NCBI GenBank assembly: GCA_024401115.1
Contig: JAKSLP010000024.1
Location: 1 to 41,057 of the forward strand
DNA length: 41,057 nucleotides
DNA from: Bacteroidaceae bacterium
GTDB lineage: Bacteria; Bacteroidota; Bacteroidia; Bacteroidales; Bacteroidaceae
Reading direction: 5' to 3'
The first letter of the stretch is position 1, and the number at the start of each line of letters is the position of its first letter. Positions 1-9,295 of the stretch are shown one piece after another. The notes under the pieces are model-generated. The model saw only the letters and a program-made list of their open reading frames with translations. It ran no database searches and was not told where the DNA came from. A program made the position numbers and the translations under genes.

Positions 1-27
1 AGGACCTCAATTAAGATGGAATCTAGT

Positions 28-276
28 TTACTCTATTCTAAAACTACCTAAATAAGCATCACCACTCTGTAAAATAATGGTAATAGAATAAGTTCCATTA
101 TTTAGCTGAGCGAGATCTTCAATTATTGTCAAACAACCACTAGATGTATAGTTCTCATTTACACAAGTCATTCCTTCATTAGAAACAACCAACAATTGAA
201 CATTTCCAGAATAATAGTTTATATCAATATTTTTAATGCAAAGGTAAATCAAACAAATTATAAAAAGAAATAACAT
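28..276 (-). CDS. Short ORF, possible DUF3244-like remnant
   Basis: An open frame of up to 82 codons from the ATG at 274-276; a TTG at 298-300 would lengthen it. The second half (about 55 residues, alternating hydrophobic strands, ending in a YLGSF-type strand after an NGTY turn) resembles the small beta-sandwich DUF3244 proteins of Bacteroides, but this is pattern resemblance only. The N-terminus is suspect: a good -7 box (239-246) lies inside the frame, and the hydrophobic start is encoded by promoter DNA that is also conserved upstream of the next gene. The only in-frame ATG downstream of that promoter is codon 44 of the TTG-initiated frame, leaving about 47 residues. It may be a decayed gene behind an intact promoter, or a small secreted protein with an unusual start. 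Confidence 0.35.
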   Translation of the reverse strand: MLFLFIICLIYLCIKNIDINYYSGNVQLLVVSNEGMTCVNENYTSSGCLTIIEDLAQLNNGTYSITIILQSGDAYLGSFRIE

Positions 277-284
277 AGGTGTAC
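239..284 (-). promoter_or_regulatory. Promoter with upstream AGGTGTAC box (short ORF)
   Basis: On the minus strand a TACCTTTG -7 box (239-246) matches the Bacteroidetes consensus TAnnTTTG. Exactly 30 nt upstream is GTACACCT (277-284 as AGGTGTAC on the plus strand). The same box-to-promoter geometry occurs upstream of the neighbouring regulator gene. No clear TTTG -33 element is present, which would fit an activator-dependent promoter. Confidence 0.55.
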
Positions 285-358
285 TTTTTTCAAGCAACAA
301 ATTACATTGTTAAATCATTATATTTCAATCAGATTACCCCCCTATTTACTAAAAAAAG

Positions 359-366
359 AGGTGTAC
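359..366. promoter_or_regulatory. Distal AGGTGTAC box
   Basis: A second exact copy of the octamer AGGTGTAC, 82 bp from the proximal copy at 277-284. It lies between the 3' end of the TPR regulator gene and the short ORF. The equivalent pair upstream of the regulator gene is 81 bp apart. Inferred to be the second half of a two-site operator. Confidence 0.4.
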
Positions 367-370
367 GGAA

Positions 371-2071
371 CTAATCTTTTATCCACGTTTTTATATATTC
401 CCGTGCAGAGAACGATGATTTTTCTAATCCTAATTTTGATTTAAGCATAAGTAATTTATGTTTTATCGATTCCTGCCTTATGCCATAGAAACGGGCCAAA
501 TCCTGATTCTTAAAATCCAGTTTCAGCAACATGCATAACTGGAACTCGTTTTCTTTTAGACCGGGAAAAGACTCTCTGAATGATGTCATGAAACCTGCAA
601 CTGTATCGTTAAGGAATAATTCAATTTCAAGCCAGTCATCACTGGTCAAATCGTTGATTTTCTTCTGTTTTTTAAATTTGTCTAAATCTTGCGCAAACTG
701 CATCTTGGAAATTACATACTGCTTTAATATGGCTAATTGTTTTTCTGTATTTTCAAGTTGAATGCGGTGTTTCTCCGTATTGAGCTTATGTTGCATTTCC
801 AATATTTCCTTTTGCTTTTGAGTGTTAACCTCCGCCAGTTCCCGCAGGTGTCTTTCCTGGGATAAAAGCATATCGGCCTCCTGTTTTTCTATTAATGACT
901 TCTTTTTTGAAATCACGCGGTAGGAATGAAAACAGAAACCTATGCCTGCCACTACAAACAGCGACACAAGTATATATACAAAGAAACTGAATTTAGTGAT
1001 GCTCAAATCTGTATCCAACCGGTTATTACGGTCGGACATTTCCAAATTATCTTTCCGGTAGCTCTGATTGTCAGTTTCACTGGACTGATATATGGTTTTT
1101 AGCACATATTGAGCAGAATCTGAATAGGATTCAAGATGATCAAAATCTCTCTTTCTCACGCATATTTTCAGGAGACCATTATAGGCATTATACTTAGTAT
1201 AGTTACTTGAAGGATGATGAAGTAAACTCTTAAACAGATATTCTGCCTGAGCCAGAGAATCCACATCCAGAAAGCAGTAGGCCAGATAGGAATAACTGGC
1301 TGCCTCTTTTTTATCTGAGATGTCCCAAGCCAGTTTAGCGTAATAAAGAGCAGAATCCGGCATGGATACAGACCGGTACACCTTTGAGACTGAAGTATAG
1401 GTGTCTCCCAAAAGATCCTTATCATTCGATTCCTCAGATAATCGTAAAGCCTCTTTCAGATACAAAGAAGCGGAATCTGTTTTCCCCATATATCTATAAC
1501 AGTCCTCTACACGCAAAATAAGGTATACTCTGTTTTTGATATTTGATGCCCCCAACTGCTCATATAAACGATAGGCTTCCCTGGCATAGTAGAGTCCCTC
1601 CTCCGGTTCATTATGGTAGATTTCCCAACTCAGTCTGTTTGAAGCCAGATACTGAGTATACCAATCATGTTGCTTGGCAGAGGAACGAATGGCCCTATGA
1701 AAACAATCTACCGCATGTTTGGAACTGTCCACCTGCTGGTAGTATAATCCCATATAGTAATTACACTTGGCAAACAGGGAATCATTGGGCTTATTCATAA
1801 AATAATCATAAGCCGTTCTCAATAGCGTATCCCTGTTGACATCCAGCCCACTTTTATCCTGCGCAATGGAATAATACAACGCAAACTGGGCTTTCTCTGT
1901 ATCTGAAAATTTACGTCTGTCGGTTTGAGACAATATATGCATTGCACTGTCAGGAGCAATATTTAGCAGAGCATAAGCCCTCCCTAAATTGGGGTGTACG
2001 CCACCTGATGTACACGAATAAATCAGTATAGACAATAATGCTACTACAGAGGAATGAAAAAGTTTCTTCAT
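371..2071 (-). CDS. TPR-repeat transmembrane regulator with C-terminal HTH
   Basis: A 566-residue protein starting at the ATG at 2069-2071. An upstream in-frame ATG at 2155 lies above the -7 box (2103-2110), so it cannot be used from that promoter. The N-terminus is a signal sequence with a lipobox-like ILIYSC (Cys20). The next ~330 residues are helical TPR-like repeats. A single transmembrane helix follows at about 361-382, then a long charged coiled coil (about 387-462), then a C-terminal helix-turn-helix segment (about 502-566, LuxR-like, with the FYGIRQESIKHKL region as probable recognition part). The layout implies a periplasmic sensor half and a cytoplasmic DNA-binding half, a one-component membrane regulator of a type common in Bacteroidales. 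It may act on the AGGTGTAC boxes in front of itself and the next gene. Ligand unknown. Confidence 0.8.
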   Translation of the reverse strand: MKKLFHSSVVALLSILIYSCTSGGVHPNLGRAYALLNIAPDSAMHILSQTDRRKFSDTEKAQFALYYSIAQDKSGLDVNRDTLLRTAYDYFMNKPNDSLFAKCNYYMGLYYQQVDSSKHAVDCFHRAIRSSAKQHDWYTQYLASNRLSWEIYHNEPEEGLYYAREAYRLYEQLGASNIKNRVYLILRVEDCYRYMGKTDSASLYLKEALRLSEESNDKDLLGDTYTSVSKVYRSVSMPDSALYYAKLAWDISDKKEAASYSYLAYCFLDVDSLAQAEYLFKSLLHHPSSNYTKYNAYNGLLKICVRKRDFDHLESYSDSAQYVLKTIYQSSETDNQSYRKDNLEMSDRNNRLDTDLSITKFSFFVYILVSLFVVAGIGFCFHSYRVISKKKSLIEKQEADMLLSQERHLRELAEVNTQKQKEILEMQHKLNTEKHRIQLENTEKQLAILKQYVISKMQFAQDLDKFKKQKKINDLTSDDWLEIELFLNDTVAGFMTSFRESFPGLKENEFQLCMLLKLDFKNQDLARFYGIRQESIKHKLLMLKSKLGLEKSSFSAREYIKTWIKD

Positions 2072-2102
2072 AGTGTTTTCCTTAATCTTGTCTTTCCAAT
2101 TG

Positions 2103-2148
2103 CAAAAGTAAGCAATACACCCTATATAAAGAAATATTTGAGGTGTAC
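2103..2148 (-). promoter_or_regulatory. Promoter with upstream AGGTGTAC box (TPR regulator)
   Basis: A minus-strand TACTTTTG -7 box at 2103-2110 lies 32 nt before the chosen ATG. GTACACCT lies exactly 30 nt further upstream (2141-2148). Alignment with the promoter at 239-284 also conserves an ATTTCTTT tract 5 nt after the octamer and the GCA following the -7 box. Confidence 0.6.
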
Positions 2149-2221
2149 TTTTCATTCCACCATGAGTTTAATGCAATTATTTAAATCACTGCATTTTACA
2201 AAGCATACAACAGATATAGAC

Positions 2222-2229
2222 AGGTGTAC
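2222..2229. promoter_or_regulatory. Distal AGGTGTAC box
   Basis: An exact AGGTGTAC octamer 81 bp from the proximal copy at 2141-2148, in the same orientation. The 295-bp gap between the regulator start and the DUF554 gene otherwise holds only the promoter and the terminator at 2301-2329. Confidence 0.4.
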
Positions 2230-2300
2230 ATTCCCTTATTTTTTTCATTTTGGCAATGCCGATTGCTAAGATAAAGAATACACCAGGAATCAGGAAGGAC

Positions 2301-2329
2301 AAAAAATAGCAGTCACTTAAGTGACCACT
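2301..2329 (-). terminator. Rho-independent terminator after DUF554 gene
   Basis: On the minus strand a 9-bp stem (2321-2329 with 2308-2316, two G-U pairs, TTAA loop) is followed by ATTTTTT (2307-2301). The two wobble pairs become mismatches on the plus strand, so the element is directional and ends transcription arriving from the DUF554 gene. Confidence 0.6.
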
Positions 2330-2366
2330 ATGTATATGGTTCAGTAAGCAATTCTATGACACGCCT

Positions 2367-3089
2367 TCAGCTGATTATCGCCTTGACGAGATAGAACAGG
2401 ATAGGAATCAGTAAGGACGGTAACAGATTGACCGTCTTGCAATCCTTTATGCCCAAGATAGAGATTCCGGAGCTGACGATAAGCACACCACCCACAATGC
2501 TCAGCTCCACACGCATGGGCTCTGGCATTCCGTCACCGCAGAAATAGGCAATGGCATAGAACATTCCCTGCCAGCAAAACAAGATAGGAGCCGCAAGCAG
2601 CATAATCCATCCATAACTGGCTGCCAGCACAGCAGAGGTTACCAGGTCGAGTGTGGAATTTGTATATAAAAAGGTGTTGGCCGACTCACCAAATGCCCAT
2701 CCCTGGCTGGGCGACAGGCAAGACAATACAGGGCCCACAATACTGAATGTACCGATGCAGTATAGCAGCACGCCGGTCATTAATCCCTGAAGGCCATTGT
2801 TCTCATTACCGTTACGGACATTGAGCTTGGCATTCATCCGGTCTATACGGCCAGCCAAATCCAACTTGGTGCCAATCAGGGTACCTATGGCTATGCTGAG
2901 GATAAACAGCACAGGATACTCGCTCTTTGCCATATTGGGTAAAGCGGCATTAATGCCCAGCACCAGACAGCAGAGGCCCAAACCGTCGAACAGGGCTTTC
3001 TTATATTTATCACCGATACCTGACCGGACTGTGGCACCAAATGCGCCTCCAATCAGAATGGTACATGTATTTACAATGGTTCCTAACAT
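2367..3089 (-). CDS. DUF554 family integral membrane protein
   Basis: 240 residues, the usual family length, starting at ATG 3087-3089. The opening MLGTIVNTCTILIGG, the Gly-rich first helix and the following GDKYKKALFDGLGL region are typical of DUF554 (YdfK-like) proteins. Several further hydrophobic segments suggest about six to seven transmembrane helices in the cytoplasmic membrane. The biochemical function of the family is unknown to me. The gene is monocistronic: it lies downstream of the groEL terminator with its own -7 box and is followed by its own terminator. Confidence 0.85.
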   Translation of the reverse strand: MLGTIVNTCTILIGGAFGATVRSGIGDKYKKALFDGLGLCCLVLGINAALPNMAKSEYPVLFILSIAIGTLIGTKLDLAGRIDRMNAKLNVRNGNENNGLQGLMTGVLLYCIGTFSIVGPVLSCLSPSQGWAFGESANTFLYTNSTLDLVTSAVLAASYGWIMLLAAPILFCWQGMFYAIAYFCGDGMPEPMRVELSIVGGVLIVSSGISILGIKDCKTVNLLPSLLIPILFYLVKAIIS

Positions 3090-3108
3090 ACTCTCTTATA
3101 TTCTTTCG

Positions 3109-3116
3109 CAAAGATA
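3109..3116 (-). promoter_or_regulatory. -7 box for DUF554 gene
   Basis: A minus-strand TATCTTTG matches TAnnTTTG, 19 nt upstream of the start codon. The place where a -33 TTTG would lie is occupied by the hairpin of the groEL terminator, so the promoter has no standard upstream element. Confidence 0.6.
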
Positions 3117-3151
3117 CAAAAAATCCTCGCCTCCCTGAGGGGGAAGCGAGG
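3117..3151 (-). terminator. Rho-independent terminator after groEL
   Basis: A minus-strand hairpin with an 11-bp GC-rich stem (one G-U pair) and a 5-nt loop at 3125-3151, followed by ATTTTTTG. It lies 30 nt past the groEL stop codon and closes the groES-groEL unit. Confidence 0.85.
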
Positions 3152-3180
3152 AAAATTTATGTCAAAAAGGACAAATGGTA

Positions 3181-4833
<1,653 letters not shown>

Positions 4834-4835
4834 TT

Positions 4836-4943
4836 ATTCGCTTCGCTCAAGATTCTTCGCTTCGCTCAGAATGACAGAGGGGAAACTCAGAATGACAGAG
4901 GGGGAAGCTATTGTCAATTATCAATTGTAAATTGTCAATTTAA
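4836..4943. repeat. Composite intergenic repeat between groES and groEL
   Basis: Three short repeat types lie side by side. TTCGCTTCGCTCA occurs at 4837-4849 and 4856-4868. CTCAGAATGACAGAGGGG occurs twice (from 4865 and from 4886). AT-rich ATTGTCAATT-type units fill 4910-4940, with an inverted copy between two direct copies. Read through, these give the peptides RFAQND and QLSIVNCQ, familiar spurious translations in Bacteroidetes annotations. This indicates a dispersed non-coding repeat. It begins directly at the groES stop codon. Confidence 0.75.
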
Positions 4944-5212
4944 CCTAAGATTGCTACAACGTCGCTCTGACGCATAATCAGATACTTAACACCCTCGTGC
5001 TCCAACTCGGTACCAGCGTACTTGCCGTACAATACCTGATCGCCTTCTTTCAGTACCATCTCTTCGTCCTTGGTGCCACCACCTACGGCAACAACCTCGC
5101 CACGCAGAGGCTTCTCCTGTGCTGAATCAGGAATGATGATACCGCTCTTTGTCTTCACTTCAGCTGGTGCAGGGAGTATCAGGACTCTATCTGCTAATGG
5201 TTTAATGCTCAT
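4940..5212 (-). CDS. groES: Co-chaperonin GroES (Cpn10)
   Basis: 90 residues, the lid of the GroEL folding chamber. It shows the family start [10 protein letters not shown], the mobile-loop region around residues 17-32 (SGIIIP), and the [13 protein letters not shown] core strand. First gene of the chaperonin operon. About 120 bp upstream separate it from hisS and carry a palindrome and a sigma-54-like element instead of a CIRCE operator. Confidence 0.97.
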   Translation of the reverse strand: MSIKPLADRVLILPAPAEVKTKSGIIIPDSAQEKPLRGEVVAVGGGTKDEEMVLKEGDQVLYGKYAGTELEHEGVKYLIMRQSDVVAILG

Positions 5213-5257
5213 AATTCTATTTTTATTTTTTAAGTTTTACTTTTTTCGAACAATAAA

Positions 5258-5276
5258 TGTACACACGGTGTGCCAA
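5258..5276 (-). promoter_or_regulatory. Possible sigma-54-type promoter of groES
   Basis: The minus strand carries TTGGCAC (5276-5270), a perfect -24 element. At -12 spacing it has GTGT instead of TTGC (5264-5261), so the second half is poor. A TACATTTA that only partly fits TAnnTTTG overlaps its end without a correctly spaced TTTG. Sigma-54 control is an inference. Confidence 0.35.
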
Positions 5277-5295
5277 ACAGGAAACATGTCATGCC

Positions 5296-5314
5296 TGTCA
5301 CCAAAAAAGTGACA
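5296..5314. promoter_or_regulatory. TGTCAC-N7-GTGACA palindrome upstream of groES
   Basis: A perfect inverted repeat with 6-bp arms (5296-5301 and 5309-5314) around an A-rich 7-bp spacer, 20 bp upstream of the sigma-54-like -24 element. A further TGTCA half-site lies at 5288-5292. A dimeric activator or repressor site is likely. As a terminator for hisS it is poor, because the T-run is in the loop. Confidence 0.45.
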
Positions 5315-5332
5315 AAATGGCAAGAAGAGCCC

Positions 5333-6694
5333 TTACTTTATCTTCTCAATCAGTTCCTCTGGGGTAACCAGCGACTGCTCACCGGTAATCATATTCTTCA
5401 GGTTGACTTTTCCTTCTGCCAGCTCGCTCTCGCCAACGATGGCCACAAACGGTACCTGCTTGGCATTGGCATAAGCCATCTGCTTCTTCATCTTGCTGCT
5501 ATCCGGGCAAATCTCGGCATTGATGCCGGCATCGCGAACCTGCGAGAGCACCTTCATGCTGAAAGCAGCCTCAGCCTCACCGAAGTTGACAAACAGCAGA
5601 CGGGTGGCATTTACGGCATCCTTTGGATACAGATCCAACTGGTTCAGCACATCGTAAATACGGTCGGCACCGAAGCTGATGCCCACACCGCTGACACCTG
5701 GCATACCGAACACACCGGTCAGGTTGTCGTAACGGCCACCACCACTGATGCTACCAATTTCCACATCCAGTGCCTTCACCTCGAAGATGGCACCGGTATA
5801 ATAGTTCAAGCCACGGGCCAGAGTCAAATCCAGTTCCAGTTCATTCTGGGTACCGCCCAGATTCTCCAGTACATTCAGGATGTACTCACATTCCTCAATA
5901 CCCTTCAAACCGGTCTCGGTTCCAGCCAATACCTGCTTCAGGGTGGCCAGTTTCTCGGCATTGGTTCCCTGCAGCATGATGACTGGCTGCAATTTCTCGA
6001 TAGCCTCGGCAGGAATGCCCTTCTCCTCCAATTCCTTGTTGACATTCTCCAAACCAATCTTATCCAGTTTGTCGATAGCCACGGTAATGTCTACAATCTT
6101 GTCTGCCTCGCCAATCATCTCAGCCAGGCCGCTCAAGATCTTTCGGTTGTTCATCTTAATGCACACACGAACGCCAAACTTGCGGAACACGCGATCGATC
6201 ATCTGAATCAGTTCCACCTCATTCAGCAGGGAGTCACTGCCCACCACATCAGCATCACACTGATAGAACTCGCGGTAACGGCCCTTCTGAGGACGGTCGG
6301 CACGCCATACTGGCTGAATCTGGAAACGCTTGAACGGGAAAGCTATCTCCTCACGGTGCATCACCACGTAACGGGCAAACGGTACGGTCAGGTCGTAACG
6401 CAAGCCCTTCTCGCAGAACTTGCTGGCCAACTTTGCAGCGTTACGGCTCAACAGTTCCTCGTCGGTCAAGCCCTTGAAATAGTCGCCACTGTTCTGAATC
6501 TTGAACAGCAGCTTATCGCCCTCGTCACCATACTTGCCCATCAGGGTAGACAGGTTTTCCATGCTAGGGGTCTCAATCTGCTGGAAACCGAACAGGTAGA
6601 ACACTTCACGGATGGTATTGAAAATATAATTACGCTTGGCCATCTCTACCGGAGAGAAGTCGCGTGTACCTTTAGGTATGCTAGGTTTTGCCAT
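5333..6694 (-). CDS. hisS: Histidyl-tRNA synthetase
   Basis: 453 residues, class II synthetase that charges tRNA-His in the cytoplasm. It opens [12 protein letters not shown]. Motif 2 is in the [17 protein letters not shown] segment (about residues 117-133). The histidine-binding [10 protein letters not shown] and GGGRYDNL motifs come around 270-300, and an anticodon-binding domain forms the last ~100 residues (FVAIVGESE). Last gene of the tsaB-to-hisS operon, 17 nt after rseP. No convincing terminator follows it. Confidence 0.97.
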   Translation of the reverse strand: MAKPSIPKGTRDFSPVEMAKRNYIFNTIREVFYLFGFQQIETPSMENLSTLMGKYGDEGDKLLFKIQNSGDYFKGLTDEELLSRNAAKLASKFCEKGLRYDLTVPFARYVVMHREEIAFPFKRFQIQPVWRADRPQKGRYREFYQCDADVVGSDSLLNEVELIQMIDRVFRKFGVRVCIKMNNRKILSGLAEMIGEADKIVDITVAIDKLDKIGLENVNKELEEKGIPAEAIEKLQPVIMLQGTNAEKLATLKQVLAGTETGLKGIEECEYILNVLENLGGTQNELELDLTLARGLNYYTGAIFEVKALDVEIGSISGGGRYDNLTGVFGMPGVSGVGISFGADRIYDVLNQLDLYPKDAVNATRLLFVNFGEAEAAFSMKVLSQVRDAGINAEICPDSSKMKKQMAYANAKQVPFVAIVGESELAEGKVNLKNMITGEQSLVTPEELIEKIK

Positions 6695-6711
6695 AATTCG
6701 TTATTTGAAAA

Positions 6712-8130
6712 TTAGAATAGGAATCGTATTACATCATTCAGGTTTGCCCAAATCATCAGCAGGAACAGGATACCCATACCGAACATCTGAGCATACTCCA
6801 TAAATTTATCGTTAGGTTTGCGGCGGGTAATGACCTCCCACAGCAGGAACAGCACATGACCGCCATCCAATGCCGGAATAGGCAGGATGTTCATGAATGC
6901 CAGAATAATACTCAGCAAGGCTGTCATGTTCCAGAATGCATGCCAATCCCAAGATGCAGGGAAGATGCTTCCGATGGTGGCAAAACCACCCACACTCTTG
7001 GCTCCCTTCTTGGTGAACACATACTTCATGTCGCTGACATAGCCGCTCAGCACATTCCATCCATAGGCAATACCGGCAGGGAAGGCTTCGAAGAAACCAT
7101 ATTCCAACTTAACGGTCTCGTACTCCGGCAGTTTAGCGGTAAAGCCTATCTTAAACTCAGGAGTCATGACCAACTGCAGGGTATCGCACTCCGATGCACG
7201 CTCCACTACCATGGTGGCATGACGCAACTTTAAGCTGTCTTCGGCAGTAGCCTCCAGGGTCTGGTCATTGATGCGGGCAATCTCATTCATGAACTCATTA
7301 TAGTTGCCAATGGCATGTCCGTTGAAAGCCACAATCTTATCACCAGCCTTCAAGCCAGCCTCGGCACCAGGCATGCCTGCCACAACGCTATCCACCACGT
7401 TTGGAATCTGCATTTCCATAAACTGAGGAACCTCGTTGATCATATCCAACAGGCTCAGTTCCTCGGGCATATCAATAGTGACGTCCTTGCCATCGCGCTT
7501 TACGGTCACGGTCTTGGCATCGGCAATGGTGCGGAACACGTCACCCGTCTTACGGGCAGTAATCTCGCCCTTTTCGGTAGCCAGCAAAATATCGCCATTC
7601 TTGAAACCAATCTCCTGAGCACGTTCGTTGAAGCTCATACCCTGGGTATAGCTCTGAACAGGCACGTAGCTGTCACCCCAGGTGTACAGCACCATAGAAT
7701 AGATGAACAGGGCCAGCACAAAGTTGACCAATACACCGCCCACCATAATCAGCAGGCGCTGCCAAGCCGGTTTAGCACGGAACTCCCAAGGCTGTTCCGG
7801 CTGTGCCATCTGCTCGGTATCCATAGACTCGTCAATCATACCGGCAATCTTCACATAGCCACCCAAAGGAATCCAACCTAAACCATACTCTGTACCGGAA
7901 TAAGGTTCCTCACCTTTCTCGTTCTTCTCGGGAATGGGGCGATTAAACAGTTTACGCACCCAACGGTCCTTGGTGCTTATGATATGAAACCAAGGATCAA
8001 AAAAGCAATAGAATTTCTCTACACGAACGCCAAACAGCTTGGAGAAGAAGAAATGTCCTCCCTCATGCAGCACCACCAGAAGAGACAGTGCCAATATCAT
8101 CTGTAAGGCCTTTATCAAAAATACTTCCAT
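6712..8130 (-). CDS. rseP: Site-2 intramembrane metalloprotease RseP
   Basis: 472 residues. The zinc-binding HExxH motif is in the first transmembrane helix (LHEGGHFF, about residues 22-29), and the second catalytic motif NILPIPALDGGH lies near residue 415. A PDZ region sits between them (about 200-290, GLKAGDKIVAFNG). Family members cleave anti-sigma factors or other membrane proteins within the bilayer. The insertion after the active-site helix (FFDPWFHI, then GYVKIAGMIDES) is normal for Bacteroidetes. Lies between dxr and hisS with 15- and 17-nt gaps. The substrate in this organism is not apparent. Confidence 0.95.
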   Translation of the reverse strand: MEVFLIKALQMILALSLLVVLHEGGHFFFSKLFGVRVEKFYCFFDPWFHIISTKDRWVRKLFNRPIPEKNEKGEEPYSGTEYGLGWIPLGGYVKIAGMIDESMDTEQMAQPEQPWEFRAKPAWQRLLIMVGGVLVNFVLALFIYSMVLYTWGDSYVPVQSYTQGMSFNERAQEIGFKNGDILLATEKGEITARKTGDVFRTIADAKTVTVKRDGKDVTIDMPEELSLLDMINEVPQFMEMQIPNVVDSVVAGMPGAEAGLKAGDKIVAFNGHAIGNYNEFMNEIARINDQTLEATAEDSLKLRHATMVVERASECDTLQLVMTPEFKIGFTAKLPEYETVKLEYGFFEAFPAGIAYGWNVLSGYVSDMKYVFTKKGAKSVGGFATIGSIFPASWDWHAFWNMTALLSIILAFMNILPIPALDGGHVLFLLWEVITRRKPNDKFMEYAQMFGMGILFLLMIWANLNDVIRFLF

Positions 8131-8145
8131 CTATATTGTATTATT

Positions 8146-9294
8146 TTATATCAAACTTTCTGCCACACGGCGTGCCTCGGCATCGGTTGCCAGATAATCC
8201 TCGTAAGTAGGTTTCTGAATGAAAGCAACCTTAGTCATGGTCTCTTCAATAATCTCGGCCATGCGCAAGAAGGCCACACGGTCCTCCAGGAAGGCACGGT
8301 TCACGATTTCATTGGCCGCATTGACAATGCAGGACATGTTACCTCCACGTTTCAGCGATTCAAAAGCCAATGCCAGGCAACGGAAACGGTTGGTGTCGGG
8401 CTTTTCAAAGGTCAGATTGCCGATGCTGAACAAGTCACAACGGTCAAACGATGCCTTCAGGCGCTTAGGATAGCTGAATGCGTACTGGATAGGCAAACGC
8501 ATATCAGGTACACCCAACTGAGCCTTGATAGCACCATCCTGGAACTGCACAGCACTGTGAATCACCGACTGCGGATGAACCACCACCTCAATCTGTTCCG
8601 GACGAACGCCAAACAGCCATTTGGCCTCAATCACCTCAAATCCCTTGTTCATCAGAGTTGCCGAATCAATCGTAATCTTTGCACCCATATCCCAATTCGG
8701 ATGCTTCAGGGCCTGAGTCTTGGTGACATGAGCCAGCTGCTCCAGGGTACAGGTACGGAACGGTCCACCGGATGCGGTAAGCAGAATCTTCTCTATCGGA
8801 TTCTGGTCCTCACCTGCCAGACACTGGAAGATAGCAGAATGCTCGGAATCCACAGGCAGGATAGGCACTCTGTACTCTTGCGCCAGGGCATTAATCAGTT
8901 CACCGGCTACCACCAGTGTCTCCTTGTTAGCCAAAGCTATTGCCTTTCCGGCACGGATGGCACTTATTGTTGGAGGTAAACCTGCAAATCCCACCATAGC
9001 GGTCAGCACGATGTCGATAGGCCCCGCCTCTACCACCTGGCACAAAGCATCGGCACCGGCATACACCTTGATTGGCAGATCAGCCAAAGCCTCCTTCAAC
9101 TGCTGATATTTAGCAGGATTTGCAATCACAACCACTTCTGGGTGAAAACGGCGGGCCTGTTCTGCCAGCAACTCTACACGGTTATTGGCTGTCAACGCAT
9201 AAACCTCATAAAGCTCATGCTGTTCCTCTATAACCTGCAAGGCCTGGGTACCAATGGAACCGGTCGACCCTAATATTGCAATTTGTTTCTTCAT
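8146..9294 (-). CDS. dxr: 1-deoxy-D-xylulose 5-phosphate reductoisomerase
   Basis: 382 residues, the committed NADPH-dependent step of the MEP isoprenoid pathway. The Rossmann motif GSTGSIGTQ lies at the N-terminus, with NKETLV, the metal-site region PVDSEHSAIFQ, the substrate loop TASGGPFR and HPNWDMGAKITIDSATLMNK following. I chose ATG 9292-9294; a 15-codon upstream extension would run into the preceding gene. The start lies 1 nt after that gene's stop, implying translational coupling. A second MEP-pathway gene, ispF, is in a different operon of this window. Confidence 0.97.
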   Translation of the reverse strand: MKKQIAILGSTGSIGTQALQVIEEQHELYEVYALTANNRVELLAEQARRFHPEVVVIANPAKYQQLKEALADLPIKVYAGADALCQVVEAGPIDIVLTAMVGFAGLPPTISAIRAGKAIALANKETLVVAGELINALAQEYRVPILPVDSEHSAIFQCLAGEDQNPIEKILLTASGGPFRTCTLEQLAHVTKTQALKHPNWDMGAKITIDSATLMNKGFEVIEAKWLFGVRPEQIEVVVHPQSVIHSAVQFQDGAIKAQLGVPDMRLPIQYAFSYPKRLKASFDRCDLFSIGNLTFEKPDTNRFRCLALAFESLKRGGNMSCIVNAANEIVNRAFLEDRVAFLRMAEIIEETMTKVAFIQKPTYEDYLATDAEARRVAESLI

Positions 9295-9295
9295 G

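Noticed and set aside
2072..2155. A longer N-terminus for the TPR regulator starting at 2155
   Set aside because: It would begin upstream of the -7 box at 2103-2110, and its similarity to the start of the neighbouring short ORF is explained by shared promoter DNA.
5296..5314. The TGTCAC dyad as the hisS terminator
   Set aside because: The T-run is inside the loop and no U-tract follows the stem on the minus strand.
5213..5332. CIRCE (HrcA) operator upstream of groES
   Set aside because: No TTAGCACTC-N9-GAGTGCTAA-like repeat is present; the only dyad is TGTCAC-N7-GTGACA.
5270..6715. A 481-codon plus-strand open frame opposite hisS
   Set aside because: It is the mirror frame of a well-conserved synthetase, is His/Gln/Leu-rich without any domain, and has no promoter or start context.
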